Shown: positions 8,619 to 18,435, counted from the first letter of the stretch. The stretch is DNA of 64,000 nt from Clostridiales bacterium (GCA_017550385.1 JAFZPJ010000048.1:118596-182595), one strand, 5' to 3'. Numbers and translations are program-made. The notes: a model not told the origin generated them from the sequence alone.

Positions 8619-9563
8619 TCAGATGGTCTGTCCGACCTTATAGTTATGGGCGCAATCTGCAGCTGCAAGCCTCTTGCCGCCTTCTGACTGGAGGGAATTT
8701 ATCTTAAGACAGCCCTCACCGCACCTTACGATAAGATCCGACTTCTTTGCAGCGACAACTGTGCCTGCCGGACCGTCGATATACCCCTCATCCGGAACTA
8801 CTTTGGAATCGTAGATCTTAAGTTTCTTGCCGCCGCTGACAGTACTTGCACCAGGCCATGAGCTGAGGGCACGGACGCGATTATGGATATCCTCTGCCTT
8901 GTCTGTCCACTCAAAATGCCCTTCTTCGGGAGCGATCGGCGGACAGACCGTAGCCATGGAATCATCCTGAGGAACAGGAGTTATCCTGCCTGCTACATAA
9001 TCATCTATCATAGAAACAAGGAGTTTGGCGCCCTTATCAGCGAGTTCCATCATCAGTCCGTCCGTATGGATATCGGGATCGATGGGGACTTCAACAGTCT
9101 TAAGGATATCGCCTGTATCCATTCCTGCATCCATCTTCATGATGGTTACACCGGTGACCTTATCACCTTCGAGTATCGCCCTTTGAACAGGAGCAGAGCC
9201 TCTTCTCGCGGGAAGAAGGCTTCCGTGGCAGTTAAGACAGCCGAATCTCGGGATATCCAATATGTTCTGAGGAAGGATCTTGCCATAAGCAGCAGTGACT
9301 ATAAGATCTGCTTCTATAGCCTTAAGAGTGTCGTATGCTTCTTCCGTCCTTAATGTTGAAGGCTGATAGCATTCGATACCGAGTTCCTGCGCCAAGACCT
9401 TAACAGGCGGAGGTGTGAGGATATGCTTCCTACCGACAGGCTTATCGGGCTGACAAACAGCAAGAACAACGTTATAACCGGCTTTTACAAGAGAATCCAT
9501 ACACACGGAAGCAAAGTCCGGTGTACCCATAAAGATTATTCTGAGATCAGAACTGTCAGACAA
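8619..9563 (-). CDS. fmt: Methionyl-tRNA formyltransferase
   Basis: Formylates initiator Met-tRNA using 10-formyl-THF. IIFMGTPDFA opens the formyltransferase domain, NCHGSLLPARRG holds catalytic Asn/His, MDAGMDTGDI the catalytic Asp, and a C-terminal OB domain follows from about 205. The start is TTG at 9563, four bases after the def stop, with GAGGAG well placed; the only internal ATG would remove the first strand. def is upstream in the same operon, which gives formylation and deformylation together. Confidence 0.96.
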   Translation of the reverse strand: MSDSSDLRIIFMGTPDFASVCMDSLVKAGYNVVLAVCQPDKPVGRKHILTPPPVKVLAQELGIECYQPSTLRTEEAYDTLKAIEADLIVTAAYGKILPQNILDIPRFGCLNCHGSLLPARRGSAPVQRAILEGDKVTGVTIMKMDAGMDTGDILKTVEVPIDPDIHTDGLMMELADKGAKLLVSMIDDYVAGRITPVPQDDSMATVCPPIAPEEGHFEWTDKAEDIHNRVRALSSWPGASTVSGGKKLKIYDSKVVPDEGYIDGPAGTVVAAKKSDLIVRCGEGCLKINSLQSEGGKRLAAADCAHNYKVGQTI

Positions 9564-9567
9564 ACGA

Positions 9568-10044
9568 TTACTCCTCTTCGGTGTTATATATCTTGCCGTC
9601 TACTGATCTGTCAATGAAGAGAATACCGTCGAGATGATCGTATTCATGGCAGATACAACGAGCAAGAAGCCCGGTCGCTTCTATAGTAAACTCTTCACCG
9701 TTGCGGTTCAGAGCCTTGGCTATAACGTGATCGGGGCGGTCGACCTCACAGGTCTTGCCGGGAACGGAAAGACAGCCTTCGTTGCCGACCTGGGAACCGG
9801 ATTTCTCAACTATCTCGGGATTAATGAATTCGATGAGTCCGTTATCGTCACCTACGTCAACGATAAACACTCTGCGGAGAACACCTACCTGAGGTGCTGC
9901 AATACCGACTCCGCGGTTATCGTAGTACATGGTGTCAGCCATATCATCCAAAAGCTTGATGATCCTCGGGTTGATCTCGTCTACCGGCCTGGATTTTTTG
10001 CGAAGGAGAGGATCTCCCTCAAGAACCAGATTTCTAAGTGCCAT
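9568..10044 (-). CDS. def: Peptide deformylase
   Basis: Removes the formyl group from nascent proteins. All three metal motifs are present in 158 residues: GVGIAAPQVG, EGCLS and the HEYDH zinc motif. It has ATG at 10044 with AAGGAG about 10 bases before. It is the first gene of the translation operon, with a strong promoter 43-71 bases upstream, and the priA or coaBC gene often found before def is not here. Confidence 0.97.
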   Translation of the reverse strand: MALRNLVLEGDPLLRKKSRPVDEINPRIIKLLDDMADTMYYDNRGVGIAAPQVGVLRRVFIVDVGDDNGLIEFINPEIVEKSGSQVGNEGCLSVPGKTCEVDRPDHVIAKALNRNGEEFTIEATGLLARCICHEYDHLDGILFIDRSVDGKIYNTEEE

Positions 10045-10086
10045 TTATCTAACTCCTTGGCTTTATGCTCATTTTATTACTTGTAT

Positions 10087-10115
10087 ATTATAGAGTCGAA
10101 CTTCCGGAGGGGCAA
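10087..10115 (-). promoter_or_regulatory. Sigma-A type promoter of the def operon
   Basis: Minus strand TTGCCC (10110-10115), exact 17-base spacer, perfect TATAAT (10087-10092). It lies in the only gap between the acyl-CoA ligase and def. Confidence 0.75.
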
Positions 10116-10126
10116 GTTACCTGTTA

Positions 10127-11761
10127 TCAGCCCTGTTTTATCAGTTGCTCGTAATCCACTTTGTCCAATAACGTTCTCGGAAGGCTTTGGATAGGGATAT
10201 AAGCCTTAGGCAGTGCATATCTGGCTACATTTAATGCAAGTTCTTCTTTTACATGCTTCAAAGCATGCGAATTGGCTTCTTCATTATCAGATTCAAATAC
10301 GATATAAGCCTTGCATATCTCGCCTCTTAATTCATCCGGAACACCGACTGCGGCACATTCTTTGATGCCTTTGCATGAGCAGATGATATCTTCGAGGACC
10401 GACGGATATACGTTGTAACCGTTTGTAACGATCATGCGTTTGATGCGCGAATCAAAGAAGACATATCCTTCTTCATCCATATGTCCCAGATCTCCGGTAT
10501 AAAGCCATGTCCGGCCGTCAGTTCTTACCTTAATGGCAGCATCCGTATCTTCCGGTTCAGAATAATAACCCTTCATCACAGAAGGACCGCTGATGATGAT
10601 CTCACCCTTTACTCCGGGGGCACAGTTCTCGTCAGTTACTGTATCGACGATCATAATGTCATTGTCTTTATAAGGTACTCCCAGACAGTTTTCTTTGAGA
10701 CATCCGGGCGGCATTAGACAGACACCGGATAAACACTCTGTAAGGCCGTATCCTTGCCTGATGACAGCCTGTGAACCGTGTCTTTTGAGAAGGTCATTGA
10801 ATCTTCTCTGCATCTCGGGCGGAAGCCTGTCTCCTCCTGATATTACGAGTTTAACAAAACTCATATCCACATCAGCATCATTAGCTATCATTGCACCAAA
10901 GATCGCAGGAACTCCCGCGATGACTTCGGGCTTGTACTTCTCAACAAGCTTGAGGAAACGCTTGAGCTTGAAGATCGGAAGCAACACGGAAGTTCCTCCG
11001 TAAGACATGACAGTATGGACGCCGACGCCAAGGCCAAATCCGTGGAATACCGGCAAGACCGCAAGGAGCTTGTCTCCCGGAAGAAGGCATCCGCAGCTGT
11101 CTATGGCTTCTATTGCCGAATAATTGAAATTGCGAGATGTGAGAAGCACACCCTTGCTCTTACCTGTCGTTCCGCCTGTATAGAGCATCGCACAAGGTTC
11201 ATCCTGATCAGTATAAGAGAGATCAGCAAGGACCGAAGACTGCTTCTCACCGTGTAAGATAAAGCTCTTGAAAGTATCATGAGTCTCTATGGTCTTCTCA
11301 TTCTTTGACCTGATCCTGAAACCTATTCTGGCAAGAGAAGGCAAATAGTCGCTCACGCTTACGGAAATAACCTTTCTTCCTGAACCTGAGAGAAATGCAA
11401 GATTGTGAAGGACATCATCAAAAGCAAAGATGGCCTTTGCATCTGAAGAAGCAATATAATCCTTGAGTTCGTTTACTGCCGAGAGCGGATGGATCATATC
11501 ACATATGGCTCCTATCCTGCTGCAGGCATAGAACAGCATTACAGCCTGAGGTATGTTAGGAAGGATAACTGCCACATGATCGCCAGGACCGCATTCCATA
11601 TACTTAAGCGCGGCTGCGCATCTGTCAGTCTCGGAAAGCAATTCTTTGTAAGATATCTTGTTGCCGTAGTAATTAACCGCAGTGTTCGAAGGAAACTTCG
11701 ATGCACTATTAGCTAGCATCTCATATACTGAGATATCCGGATAATCCAGGCTGTAACTCAT
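10127..11761 (-). CDS. AMP-dependent acyl-CoA/acyl-acid ligase
   Basis: Activates a carboxylic acid through an acyl-adenylate. The ANL-superfamily signatures are present: YTGGTTGKSKG P-loop, GYGLTE adenine-binding motif, YTGDLGHMDEEGY, and KRMIVTNGYNVYPS near the hinge and C-terminal domain. Length 544 fits long- or medium-chain fatty acyl-CoA ligases. Substrate cannot be fixed from sequence. The C-terminus ends LDKVDYEQL; the usual catalytic Lys of a PRTxxGK motif appears as LPRTLLDKVD. It is downstream of ahcY, 3 bases apart, with no obvious metabolic link. Confidence 0.85.
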   Translation of the reverse strand: MSYSLDYPDISVYEMLANSASKFPSNTAVNYYGNKISYKELLSETDRCAAALKYMECGPGDHVAVILPNIPQAVMLFYACSRIGAICDMIHPLSAVNELKDYIASSDAKAIFAFDDVLHNLAFLSGSGRKVISVSVSDYLPSLARIGFRIRSKNEKTIETHDTFKSFILHGEKQSSVLADLSYTDQDEPCAMLYTGGTTGKSKGVLLTSRNFNYSAIEAIDSCGCLLPGDKLLAVLPVFHGFGLGVGVHTVMSYGGTSVLLPIFKLKRFLKLVEKYKPEVIAGVPAIFGAMIANDADVDMSFVKLVISGGDRLPPEMQRRFNDLLKRHGSQAVIRQGYGLTECLSGVCLMPPGCLKENCLGVPYKDNDIMIVDTVTDENCAPGVKGEIIISGPSVMKGYYSEPEDTDAAIKVRTDGRTWLYTGDLGHMDEEGYVFFDSRIKRMIVTNGYNVYPSVLEDIICSCKGIKECAAVGVPDELRGEICKAYIVFESDNEEANSHALKHVKEELALNVARYALPKAYIPIQSLPRTLLDKVDYEQLIKQG

Positions 11762-11764
11762 TAT

Positions 11765-13021
11765 TTAGAAGTCCCAGGAATTGATATATCTGTACTGTTC
11801 CTCAGTAAGCCTGTCATAGTTCAGTTCCTTTGTCTCAAGGAGTATCTCGGCAACTCTGTTATCGATGACCTCGGGAGTCTGATAAACATCGACAGGGAGT
11901 CTCTCCTTCTGGGAAGCGATATATCTGGCAGACTGTGCCTGAAGAGCAAAGCTCATGTCCATGATCTCGACAGGGTGACCGTCACCTGAAGCAAGATTGA
12001 CGAGTCTGCCGTCTGCAATGATGCAGATGGTATTGCCGTTGGAAAGCTCATAACCGATTATATTGTTACGGAGTTCCTTCTCGGATACAGCAAGCTCTGC
12101 GAGCTGCTTTACATTGACCTCACAATCGAAGTGTCCGGCATTGCAACAGACCGCGCCGTTCTTCATCATGTTGAAATGACGACCGACGATGACATCCTTA
12201 CAGCCTGTGACAGTTACAAAGAAATCACCGAGAGGAGCTGCCTCGTCCATTGTCATGACACTATAGCCCTCCATAAGAGCTTCACATGCCTTAACAGGAT
12301 CGACTTCGGTAACAATGACCTTAGCTCCCAGTCCCTTAGCTCTCATTGCAACGCCTCTGCCGCACATGCCGTAGCCAGCTACAACTACTGTCTTGCCTGC
12401 TACTACAAGGTTTGTCGTTGCCATTATCGCTGTCCAAACAGACTGACCTGTACCAAAACGATTATCGAACAGATGCTTACATCTTGCATCGTTAACTGCG
12501 ATTACAGGATATGAAAGCTTATTCTGTTTCTTAAGTATCTCAAGCCTGTGCACACCGGTAGTCGTCTCTTCGCATCCACCCATGATGTTGGGTGCAAGAT
12601 CCTTTAGTTCTGAATGCAGCAGCATAGCAAAATCGCCACCGTCATCGATTACGATGTCAGGTCCGAAGTCCAGAGCCATCTTAAGGTGATTTATATACTG
12701 TTCTTCATTGTCACCATGGATCGTATAGACATGCATACCGGTGCTTGCGAGAGCAGCGGCAACGTCATCTTGAGTCGAAAGCGGATTGCATCCTGTCAAT
12801 GCGACATCTGCGCCGCCTCTGGCAAGAGCTCTGGCAAGACAGGCTGTCTTTGCTTCAACGTGAACGGATACGGCGATCTTAAGGCCTTTGAAGGGCTGCT
12901 CATCAATGAGTTCCTTCTCAATAGCACGAAGAACGGGCATATTGCGATAAGCCCACTCGATCTTCTCCATACCATAAGGTGCAAGGTTCAAGTCTTTTAC
13001 ATCATAATCAGGTGCTGCCAT
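11765..13021 (-). CDS. ahcY: Adenosylhomocysteinase (S-adenosylhomocysteine hydrolase)
   Basis: Splits S-adenosylhomocysteine to adenosine and homocysteine, relieving product inhibition of methyltransferases. Visible are HVEAKTACL, GGCEETTTGVHRL, NDARCKHLFDNRFGTGQS (catalytic Lys/Asp and NAD-facing region) and VAGYGMCGRGVA for NAD binding. At 418 residues and ending in NSWDF without the Lys-Tyr tail of mammalian enzymes, it belongs to the short archaeal/Thermotoga-like group. It follows the PNP gene by 10 bases, suggesting adenosine or nucleoside removal is coupled. Confidence 0.95.
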   Translation of the reverse strand: MAAPDYDVKDLNLAPYGMEKIEWAYRNMPVLRAIEKELIDEQPFKGLKIAVSVHVEAKTACLARALARGGADVALTGCNPLSTQDDVAAALASTGMHVYTIHGDNEEQYINHLKMALDFGPDIVIDDGGDFAMLLHSELKDLAPNIMGGCEETTTGVHRLEILKKQNKLSYPVIAVNDARCKHLFDNRFGTGQSVWTAIMATTNLVVAGKTVVVAGYGMCGRGVAMRAKGLGAKVIVTEVDPVKACEALMEGYSVMTMDEAAPLGDFFVTVTGCKDVIVGRHFNMMKNGAVCCNAGHFDCEVNVKQLAELAVSEKELRNNIIGYELSNGNTICIIADGRLVNLASGDGHPVEIMDMSFALQAQSARYIASQKERLPVDVYQTPEVIDNRVAEILLETKELNYDRLTEEQYRYINSWDF

Positions 13022-13031
13022 AAAGAACTCC

Positions 13032-13871
13032 TTATAGTGCTTTTACAAATTCTGATACTAATGAACACATACTCTCAGATGCCTGCCCGGCAACTTCAAT
13101 GACTTCCTCACCGGACAGCTTTGCTGCGGTTATTCCTGCCGCCATATTTGTCACACACGACAGAGCCGCTACACGCATTCCCATATGGCTTGCAACAACT
13201 GCCTCAGGTACTGTAGACATCCCTACGCAGATCGCTCCGAGACTTCTGAGCGCACGGATCTCCGCAGGTGTCTCGTACTGAGGACCCTTGGTATAGGCAT
13301 AAACGCCTCTTCTAATCTTGATACCGAGCTTATCGGCACAACCTGCCATAATATCAAGATACTCTCTGTCATACACATAACTCTGATCCGGAAAACGGGG
13401 ACCGAATTCGTCTATATTAGGTCCCCTGAGAGCAGGCGCTGCAAGGAAAGATATATGATCCTCAATGGAAATAAATTCCGGAGGAACAAAATCTTCACCT
13501 ATACCACCGGCAGCATTTGTGAGCACCAGTGTCTTAACACCGAGTCTGCCCATGACTCTAACATAGAAAGCAATATCTTCAGGTTCGTAGCCTTCGTAAT
13601 AGTGGAATCTTCCCTTCATCATGAAGACCAATTTGCCTGACAGTTCACCGATTATCAGCTTACCCGCATGACCGGGAGCTGTAGATGCAGGGAAACCGGG
13701 AATATCGGAATAATCGATCTCACCTGACTCATCACAAAGATCAGCCAACGGGCCGAGTCCTGATCCTAAGACTATGCAGATCTTCGGAACTTCGCACCCG
13801 CCGAGATTCTGCCTGATATGATCACAGGCTCCATCTACTTTCTTCAGATAATCGGCAGCGTTAGTTATCAT
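13032..13871 (-). CDS. punA: Purine-nucleoside phosphorylase, trimeric class
   Basis: Phosphorolysis of purine nucleosides to free base and (deoxy)ribose 1-phosphate. Signatures of the low-molecular-mass class are IVLGSGLGPLAD, GHAGKL, GRFHYYEGY, LTNAAGGI, GPQYETPAEIRA and GMSTVPEAVVA with the base-binding segment. Length 279 is normal. This class usually prefers guanosine and inosine; whether it acts on the adenosine made by the adjacent AhcY is not known from the sequence. Three bases follow the secA stop. Confidence 0.95.
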   Translation of the reverse strand: MITNAADYLKKVDGACDHIRQNLGGCEVPKICIVLGSGLGPLADLCDESGEIDYSDIPGFPASTAPGHAGKLIIGELSGKLVFMMKGRFHYYEGYEPEDIAFYVRVMGRLGVKTLVLTNAAGGIGEDFVPPEFISIEDHISFLAAPALRGPNIDEFGPRFPDQSYVYDREYLDIMAGCADKLGIKIRRGVYAYTKGPQYETPAEIRALRSLGAICVGMSTVPEAVVASHMGMRVAALSCVTNMAAGITAAKLSGEEVIEVAGQASESMCSLVSEFVKAL

Positions 13872-13874
13872 AAA

Positions 13875-16649
13875 TTACCTTTTGCCGCAGCAATCCTTAT
13901 ATTTCTTACCGGAACCACAAGGGCACGGATCGTTCCTGCCTACCTTGGACGAGTCTCTCTTGGCAGGCTGCGCAGGCTTATCGTTGCCTGTTGAACCCTG
14001 GATCGGCTTTGCTGCCGCCATAGGAGTAACGCTGGCATGAGACTCACTGGTAGCTCTTACCGTCTCCTTAGCCTGTACCTGCTTGTCCTGGTTGAAATCA
14101 GCTCTCATGATGAACTTGACTGCATCATTCTGGATAGCCTCGTTCATCTCTTCGAACATTGCAGAACCTTCTAGCTTATATTCGACAACAGGATCGTGCT
14201 GACCGACGCTTCTCATCCTGATCGACTGAGAGAGCTGATCGAGAGCATCGATATGATCCATCCACTTGAGGTCAACAGTCCTGAGGAGGATCTGTCTCTC
14301 TGCCTGACGGAATACTTCAGTAGTAATCTCTTCTTCCTTAGCCGCAAGAGCCGTCTTTGCATCTTCTGCAAGTGCTTCTGCAACATCATCGGAAGAACCG
14401 ATCTCTTTTGAATCATCTTTTACTACAAGAACCGTGGCAAGCTCACCAAATACTTCCTCGAGCTTCATGCCGAGTGCATATCTCTCGGAATTGGAGATAT
14501 TGCCGTCGAGTGCAAAGTCATCTACGAGGCGCTCAGCAACCTTATCGATCATGCCAAGGAAGATATTATGAACGTCTTCACCGTCAATGATCCTTCTTCT
14601 CTGTTCATAAGTAATGGTTCTCTGGATGTTGTTAACGTCGTCGTATTCAAGGACATTCTTTCTTGCACCGAAATGCATAGCTTCGAGCTTCTTCTGCGAG
14701 CTGTCTATAAGCTTGCCGATCGTCCTTGTTGAGATCTCCATAGTATCGTCAAGACCAAAGGTGTCAGCAATAGAAGTGACTCTGTCACCGCCGAAGATCC
14801 TGAGCAGATCGTCTTCGAGTGAAAGGAAGAACTTGGATCTTCCGGGGTCACCCTGACGTCCGGAACGACCCTTGAGCTGATTGTCGATACGTCTGGATTC
14901 ATGACGTTCTGTACCAACTATGAACAGACCTCCGAGATTCCTTACTTCTTCAGCCTCGGGTGCGAGCTCTTCCTTGAACTTGCTCTCGAGATCGGTAAAA
15001 CGCTGTCTTGCCTCAAGAACGAGCTCATCCGTAGTCTCGTTATGTGCTGTTGAAGCATCGATAAGCTCATCAGTATAACCGAGCTTTCTCATCTCCTGGA
15101 GAGCGAGGAACTCTGCGTTACCGCCTAAGATGATATCGGTACCACGGCCTGCCATGTTGGTAGCAATGGTAACAGCACCCTTACGTCCGGCCTGGGCAAC
15201 GATCTCAGCTTCCCTCATATGATTCTTAGCATTGAGGACATTGTGCTTGATACCGTACTTGGTAAATATTCTGGATAAGAGCTCTGACTTATCGACATTG
15301 ACCGTACCGACAAGAACAGGCTGACCCTTCTCATGAGCTTCTTTAACCGCCTTAAGAACTGCAGAATACTTTCCGTTCTCAGTCTTATATACCGCGTCGA
15401 TATCATCAACTCTCTGTACGGGCTTGTTCGTAGGGATCTGAATGACATCGAGGTTATAGATCTGTCTGAACTCAGCTTCCTCTGTATAAGCCGTACCGGT
15501 CATGCCGGACAGTTTTGTGTACATTCTGAAAAAGTTCTGGAATGTGATTGTAGCAAGAGTCTTATTCTCACTTGCGACCTTAACGCCTTCCTTTGCCTCG
15601 ATGGCCTGGTGGAGACCGTCGCTGTAACGGCGGCCCGGCATAAGACGTCCGGTAAAGTCATCTACGATGATGACTTCGCCTTCCTGAACGATATACTGCT
15701 GATCCTTCTTAAAGTTACCGTTTGCCTTCAGAGCGTTGTTGATATAGTGCTGAAGATCGAAGTTATCAGGGTCAGACAGATTCTGGATACCGAAATACTT
15801 CTCTGCCTTGGCAATACCGTTTGCAGTAAGCACGGAAGTCTTAGCTTTCTCATCGATAACATAGTCGCAGTCGCCAACGATATCATCCATATCGACCTTA
15901 TCGTCAGTCTCGACGACAACATAAGGCTTAAGTGTCTTAACAAGAGCATCTGCCTTTACATACAAGTCAGATGATTCAACGCCACGTCCTGAAATGATGA
16001 GCGGTGTTCTTGCCTCATCGATAAGGATAGAGTCGACCTCGTCGACGATTGCATAATTGAGTTCACGCTGAGACAGTCTCTCCTTGCTGATAACCATGTT
16101 GTCACGGAGATAATCGAATCCGAACTCATTATTGGTTCCGTATACGATATCGCTTGCGTACATGTCCTTTCTCTGCTGGTGAGGAATATCGTGGATTATA
16201 AGTCCGACAGACATTCCGAGGAAACGGTATACCTTACCCATCCACTCAGAGTCACGTTTTGCGAGGTAATCGTTTACCGTGACTACGTGAACGCCTTTTC
16301 CTGTCAGCGCATTGAGGTATACAGGCATCGTAGCAACAAGCGTCTTACCTTCACCCGTCTTCATCTCGGCAATTCTGCCCTGATGCAGGATGATGCCGCC
16401 GATGACCTGAACTTCATAAGGCTTCATGCCGAGAACTCTATAGGAAGCTTCTCTTACCGTAGCAAAAGCTTCAGGAAGGATATTATCAAGTGTCTCGCCT
16501 GCAGCAAGCCTGTCCTTGAACTCCTGAGTCTTGGCTACAAGTTCTGTATCCGAGAGCTTGGAATAAGGCTCATCAAGAGCCATAACCTTGTTTACAAGAG
16601 GTCTGATCCTCTTAAGTTCCTTCTCACTGTGTGTCGGAAATAAACCCAT
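13875..16649 (-). CDS. secA: Preprotein translocase ATPase SecA
   Basis: Motor of the Sec export pathway. The order is NBD1 with MKTGEGKT Walker A and VDEVDSILIDEA Walker B, the preprotein-binding insert, NBD2 with TNMAGRGTDI and GRSGRQGDPG, then the helical wing and scaffold domains, and a C-terminal SEC-C zinc motif ([13 protein letters not shown]). The ATG at 16649 is chosen over TTG at 16652 because AAGGAG is 8 bases before it. About 924 residues is usual for SecA1. It is flanked by the TrpR-like gene (5 bases upstream) and punA. Confidence 0.98.
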   Translation of the reverse strand: MGLFPTHSEKELKRIRPLVNKVMALDEPYSKLSDTELVAKTQEFKDRLAAGETLDNILPEAFATVREASYRVLGMKPYEVQVIGGIILHQGRIAEMKTGEGKTLVATMPVYLNALTGKGVHVVTVNDYLAKRDSEWMGKVYRFLGMSVGLIIHDIPHQQRKDMYASDIVYGTNNEFGFDYLRDNMVISKERLSQRELNYAIVDEVDSILIDEARTPLIISGRGVESSDLYVKADALVKTLKPYVVVETDDKVDMDDIVGDCDYVIDEKAKTSVLTANGIAKAEKYFGIQNLSDPDNFDLQHYINNALKANGNFKKDQQYIVQEGEVIIVDDFTGRLMPGRRYSDGLHQAIEAKEGVKVASENKTLATITFQNFFRMYTKLSGMTGTAYTEEAEFRQIYNLDVIQIPTNKPVQRVDDIDAVYKTENGKYSAVLKAVKEAHEKGQPVLVGTVNVDKSELLSRIFTKYGIKHNVLNAKNHMREAEIVAQAGRKGAVTIATNMAGRGTDIILGGNAEFLALQEMRKLGYTDELIDASTAHNETTDELVLEARQRFTDLESKFKEELAPEAEEVRNLGGLFIVGTERHESRRIDNQLKGRSGRQGDPGRSKFFLSLEDDLLRIFGGDRVTSIADTFGLDDTMEISTRTIGKLIDSSQKKLEAMHFGARKNVLEYDDVNNIQRTITYEQRRRIIDGEDVHNIFLGMIDKVAERLVDDFALDGNISNSERYALGMKLEEVFGELATVLVVKDDSKEIGSSDDVAEALAEDAKTALAAKEEEITTEVFRQAERQILLRTVDLKWMDHIDALDQLSQSIRMRSVGQHDPVVEYKLEGSAMFEEMNEAIQNDAVKFIMRADFNQDKQVQAKETVRATSESHASVTPMAAAKPIQGSTGNDKPAQPAKRDSSKVGRNDPCPCGSGKKYKDCCGKR

Positions 16650-16654
16650 CAATA

Positions 16655-17101
16655 TTACTCCTTAATGTTTTTCTTATTCTTTTCTTCATTAGCCTTCAGG
16701 CGGTCCAAGGCCGTTCTGTATCCGCCGTCAGGATTGACATAGCAGTTCTTGACTCTGGATATGGTAGTCGAGCTTACTTTTGTACTTGCTCTCGACTTGC
16801 CCTTGGTCCTTCCGGATCTGCGTTTACCGATCTCTTCAGAGTTCTCCGCATCAACACTGACATCATCGGACTCCTTAGGAGACAGCTCTTTGATTATCTC
16901 TTCGTAACTCTTGTTCTGCTCGATCCTTCTAACTATCTGCCATCTGTGAAGGAAAGAATGAAGTTCGTTGATTGAACACAGATCTCTGAAGAACTTATTC
17001 ATCTCTTCAGCTGTATTCATCGTCAGAATGGCTTCGTACAGATCCGTTAATTCTGCGATCTCTTCTTCACTGAAAGACGGAGCATCATTCTTGTCAATCA
17101 T
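16655..17101 (-). CDS. TrpR-like YerC/YecD family protein with a long insertion in its helix-turn-helix
   Basis: The first 72 residues (LYEAILTMNTAEEMNKFFRD and the following helices) and the last 40 (SSTTISRV, NPDGGYRTALDRL) match the two halves of the roughly 100-residue YerC/YecD TrpR-related family. Between them about 35 residues, acidic then rich in Lys, Arg and Ser, separate the two helices of the expected DNA-binding motif. The family's B. subtilis member is uncharacterised or weakly regulatory. ATG at 17101 is likely; GTG one codon earlier is possible. It sits 5 bases before secA. Confidence 0.8.
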   Translation of the reverse strand: MIDKNDAPSFSEEEIAELTDLYEAILTMNTAEEMNKFFRDLCSINELHSFLHRWQIVRRIEQNKSYEEIIKELSPKESDDVSVDAENSEEIGKRRSGRTKGKSRASTKVSSTTISRVKNCYVNPDGGYRTALDRLKANEEKNKKNIKE

Positions 17102-17124
17102 CACATCACCCTGGCAAAACCTTA

Positions 17125-17358
17125 TCAGTTCACCGCATTGCTGACATAATTAAACAGCATCTGAGCGTATCCGAGATAGATCAATACGGCAGCGGTAGTA
17201 ATGAGAAGCACTATAAGGATCGCTATAAGGCATCTGCTGAAAAACAGATCCTTCTTGGCTTTCCTCAAGGTATCACCGATCGACATTGCGGAATTCTTAT
17301 CCGTGAGGATCGCCGAATTCGCAAGTTCGGGGCGTCTAACCTGGTTACCGTGTTTCAC
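17125..17358 (-). CDS. Small single-span membrane protein
   Basis: 77 residues. The first 40 are hydrophilic and basic (RKAKKD); one strong membrane span covers about 43-66 (LIAILIVLLITTAAVLIYLG), then a short tail. GTG start with GGAGG 8 bases before, and a good promoter upstream at 17403-17431. It is first in the unit that includes the TrpR-like gene, secA, punA and ahcY. It is not similar to SecE in a way I can support. Function unknown. Confidence 0.7.
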   Translation of the reverse strand: MKHGNQVRRPELANSAILTDKNSAMSIGDTLRKAKKDLFFSRCLIAILIVLLITTAAVLIYLGYAQMLFNYVSNAVN

Positions 17359-17402
17359 TCAAAATACCTCCGCTATAACCGTAATATATTAACGCATTTA
17401 GT

Positions 17403-17431
17403 ATTTTAATACAATAAAAAGGAATTTCCAA
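17403..17431 (-). promoter_or_regulatory. Sigma-A type promoter of the small membrane protein-secA unit
   Basis: Minus strand TTGGAA (17426-17431), 17-base spacer, TAAAAT (17403-17408), about 45 bases before the GTG at 17358. Confidence 0.6.
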
Positions 17432-17445
17432 AAAACGTGCCCCCT

Positions 17446-18435
17446 TTAAGCATATTTCAAGCTTGTACCGTATTCTTCTACGGTCATGGTTATCCCCTTG
17501 GAGGCCGCATAATAACCCATTGAGTATACAGTATTTTTGGCTGTTTCATCCGCATTTGATGGTATGACAACGATAAGGCTCTTATCGGTGACTGATTCGA
17601 TCGTATACTGAGTGCCGTTGATCTTGGTGTCAGCTCCTCCGAAATCTGCCAGATCATCGATATTTCCGCTTATCTTCTTAATGATCTCGTCTTCTGAGCT
17701 GTATGTGGGAGCCGTCAGATCGATACTCATTATCGACGTTGCCTTGCCGTCTTCGTAGGCATCTATGACCGGGAAAGTTTTAGGTAGATTCCCGCCGTAT
17801 TGCTCCCGGAAATAATCCCCGCGTGTAAAATTGTCCTCACTCCAGATGTCATTTTCCTTTTTCTGTTCCTCTGATGCCAAAAGGAACAGGTCTCCCTTCC
17901 CGTATATCGGTATTACGTTATATATGCTCCGTTCGCACCTTCCGGCAAGGGTCAGGACAGAATAAGTCGTGCATACCTCGATTATGCTCTTCTGCGTGTT
18001 TACCTCAAAAGTTACATTGATATCGTCCGGCATCATGAAGTCTGAGCCTCCGTTACGGCTGATGTAACCTTCCGCTATGTCATTGGCCATGTATCCGCCA
18101 AGAGCACCTTCCAGCACCATCTCCTCGATCATATAGCCCGAAGCCATATCGGCTCCAGTAATGAACTTGGCCACCTGACTTATGGCGTCGTTGCCGCTCA
18201 AGCCATCGACCTCTATGTCGGGAAATGCATTAACGGTCGTTGATATAACATCAGAAGCAGTTATGGCTAGAGGACAGATCATAGCGACTTTCTCGCATGT
18301 CTGCTCCTGGGCACGCCTCATGAGAATATCTGTTCTGTAGATGTTGATAACACTTATCATGGATGCAAGGAACACCAGAACGACCGTAAAAGCGATCGAA
18401 GACTCGATAGTAACTGAACCCCTTTTATTCCTCAT
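17446..18435 (-). CDS. TadE/TadG-like pseudopilin protein
   Basis: The first 40 residues have the pseudopilin layout: short basic start, KRGSVTIESSIAFT with the conserved Glu in a type IV prepilin-like position, then one membrane helix. The rest (about 290 residues) is extracellular-type beta-rich sequence with a few cysteines and no known catalytic motif. ATG at 18435 is favoured (GGAGAG 7 bases before) over TTG at 18441. It is last in a three-gene unit with DUF5702 and a second TadE-like protein. No Tad ATPase, platform or Flp gene is in the window. Confidence 0.7.
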   Translation of the reverse strand: MRNKRGSVTIESSIAFTVVLVFLASMISVINIYRTDILMRRAQEQTCEKVAMICPLAITASDVISTTVNAFPDIEVDGLSGNDAISQVAKFITGADMASGYMIEEMVLEGALGGYMANDIAEGYISRNGGSDFMMPDDINVTFEVNTQKSIIEVCTTYSVLTLAGRCERSIYNVIPIYGKGDLFLLASEEQKKENDIWSEDNFTRGDYFREQYGGNLPKTFPVIDAYEDGKATSIMSIDLTAPTYSSEDEIIKKISGNIDDLADFGGADTKINGTQYTIESVTDKSLIVVIPSNADETAKNTVYSMGYYAASKGITMTVEEYGTSLKYA

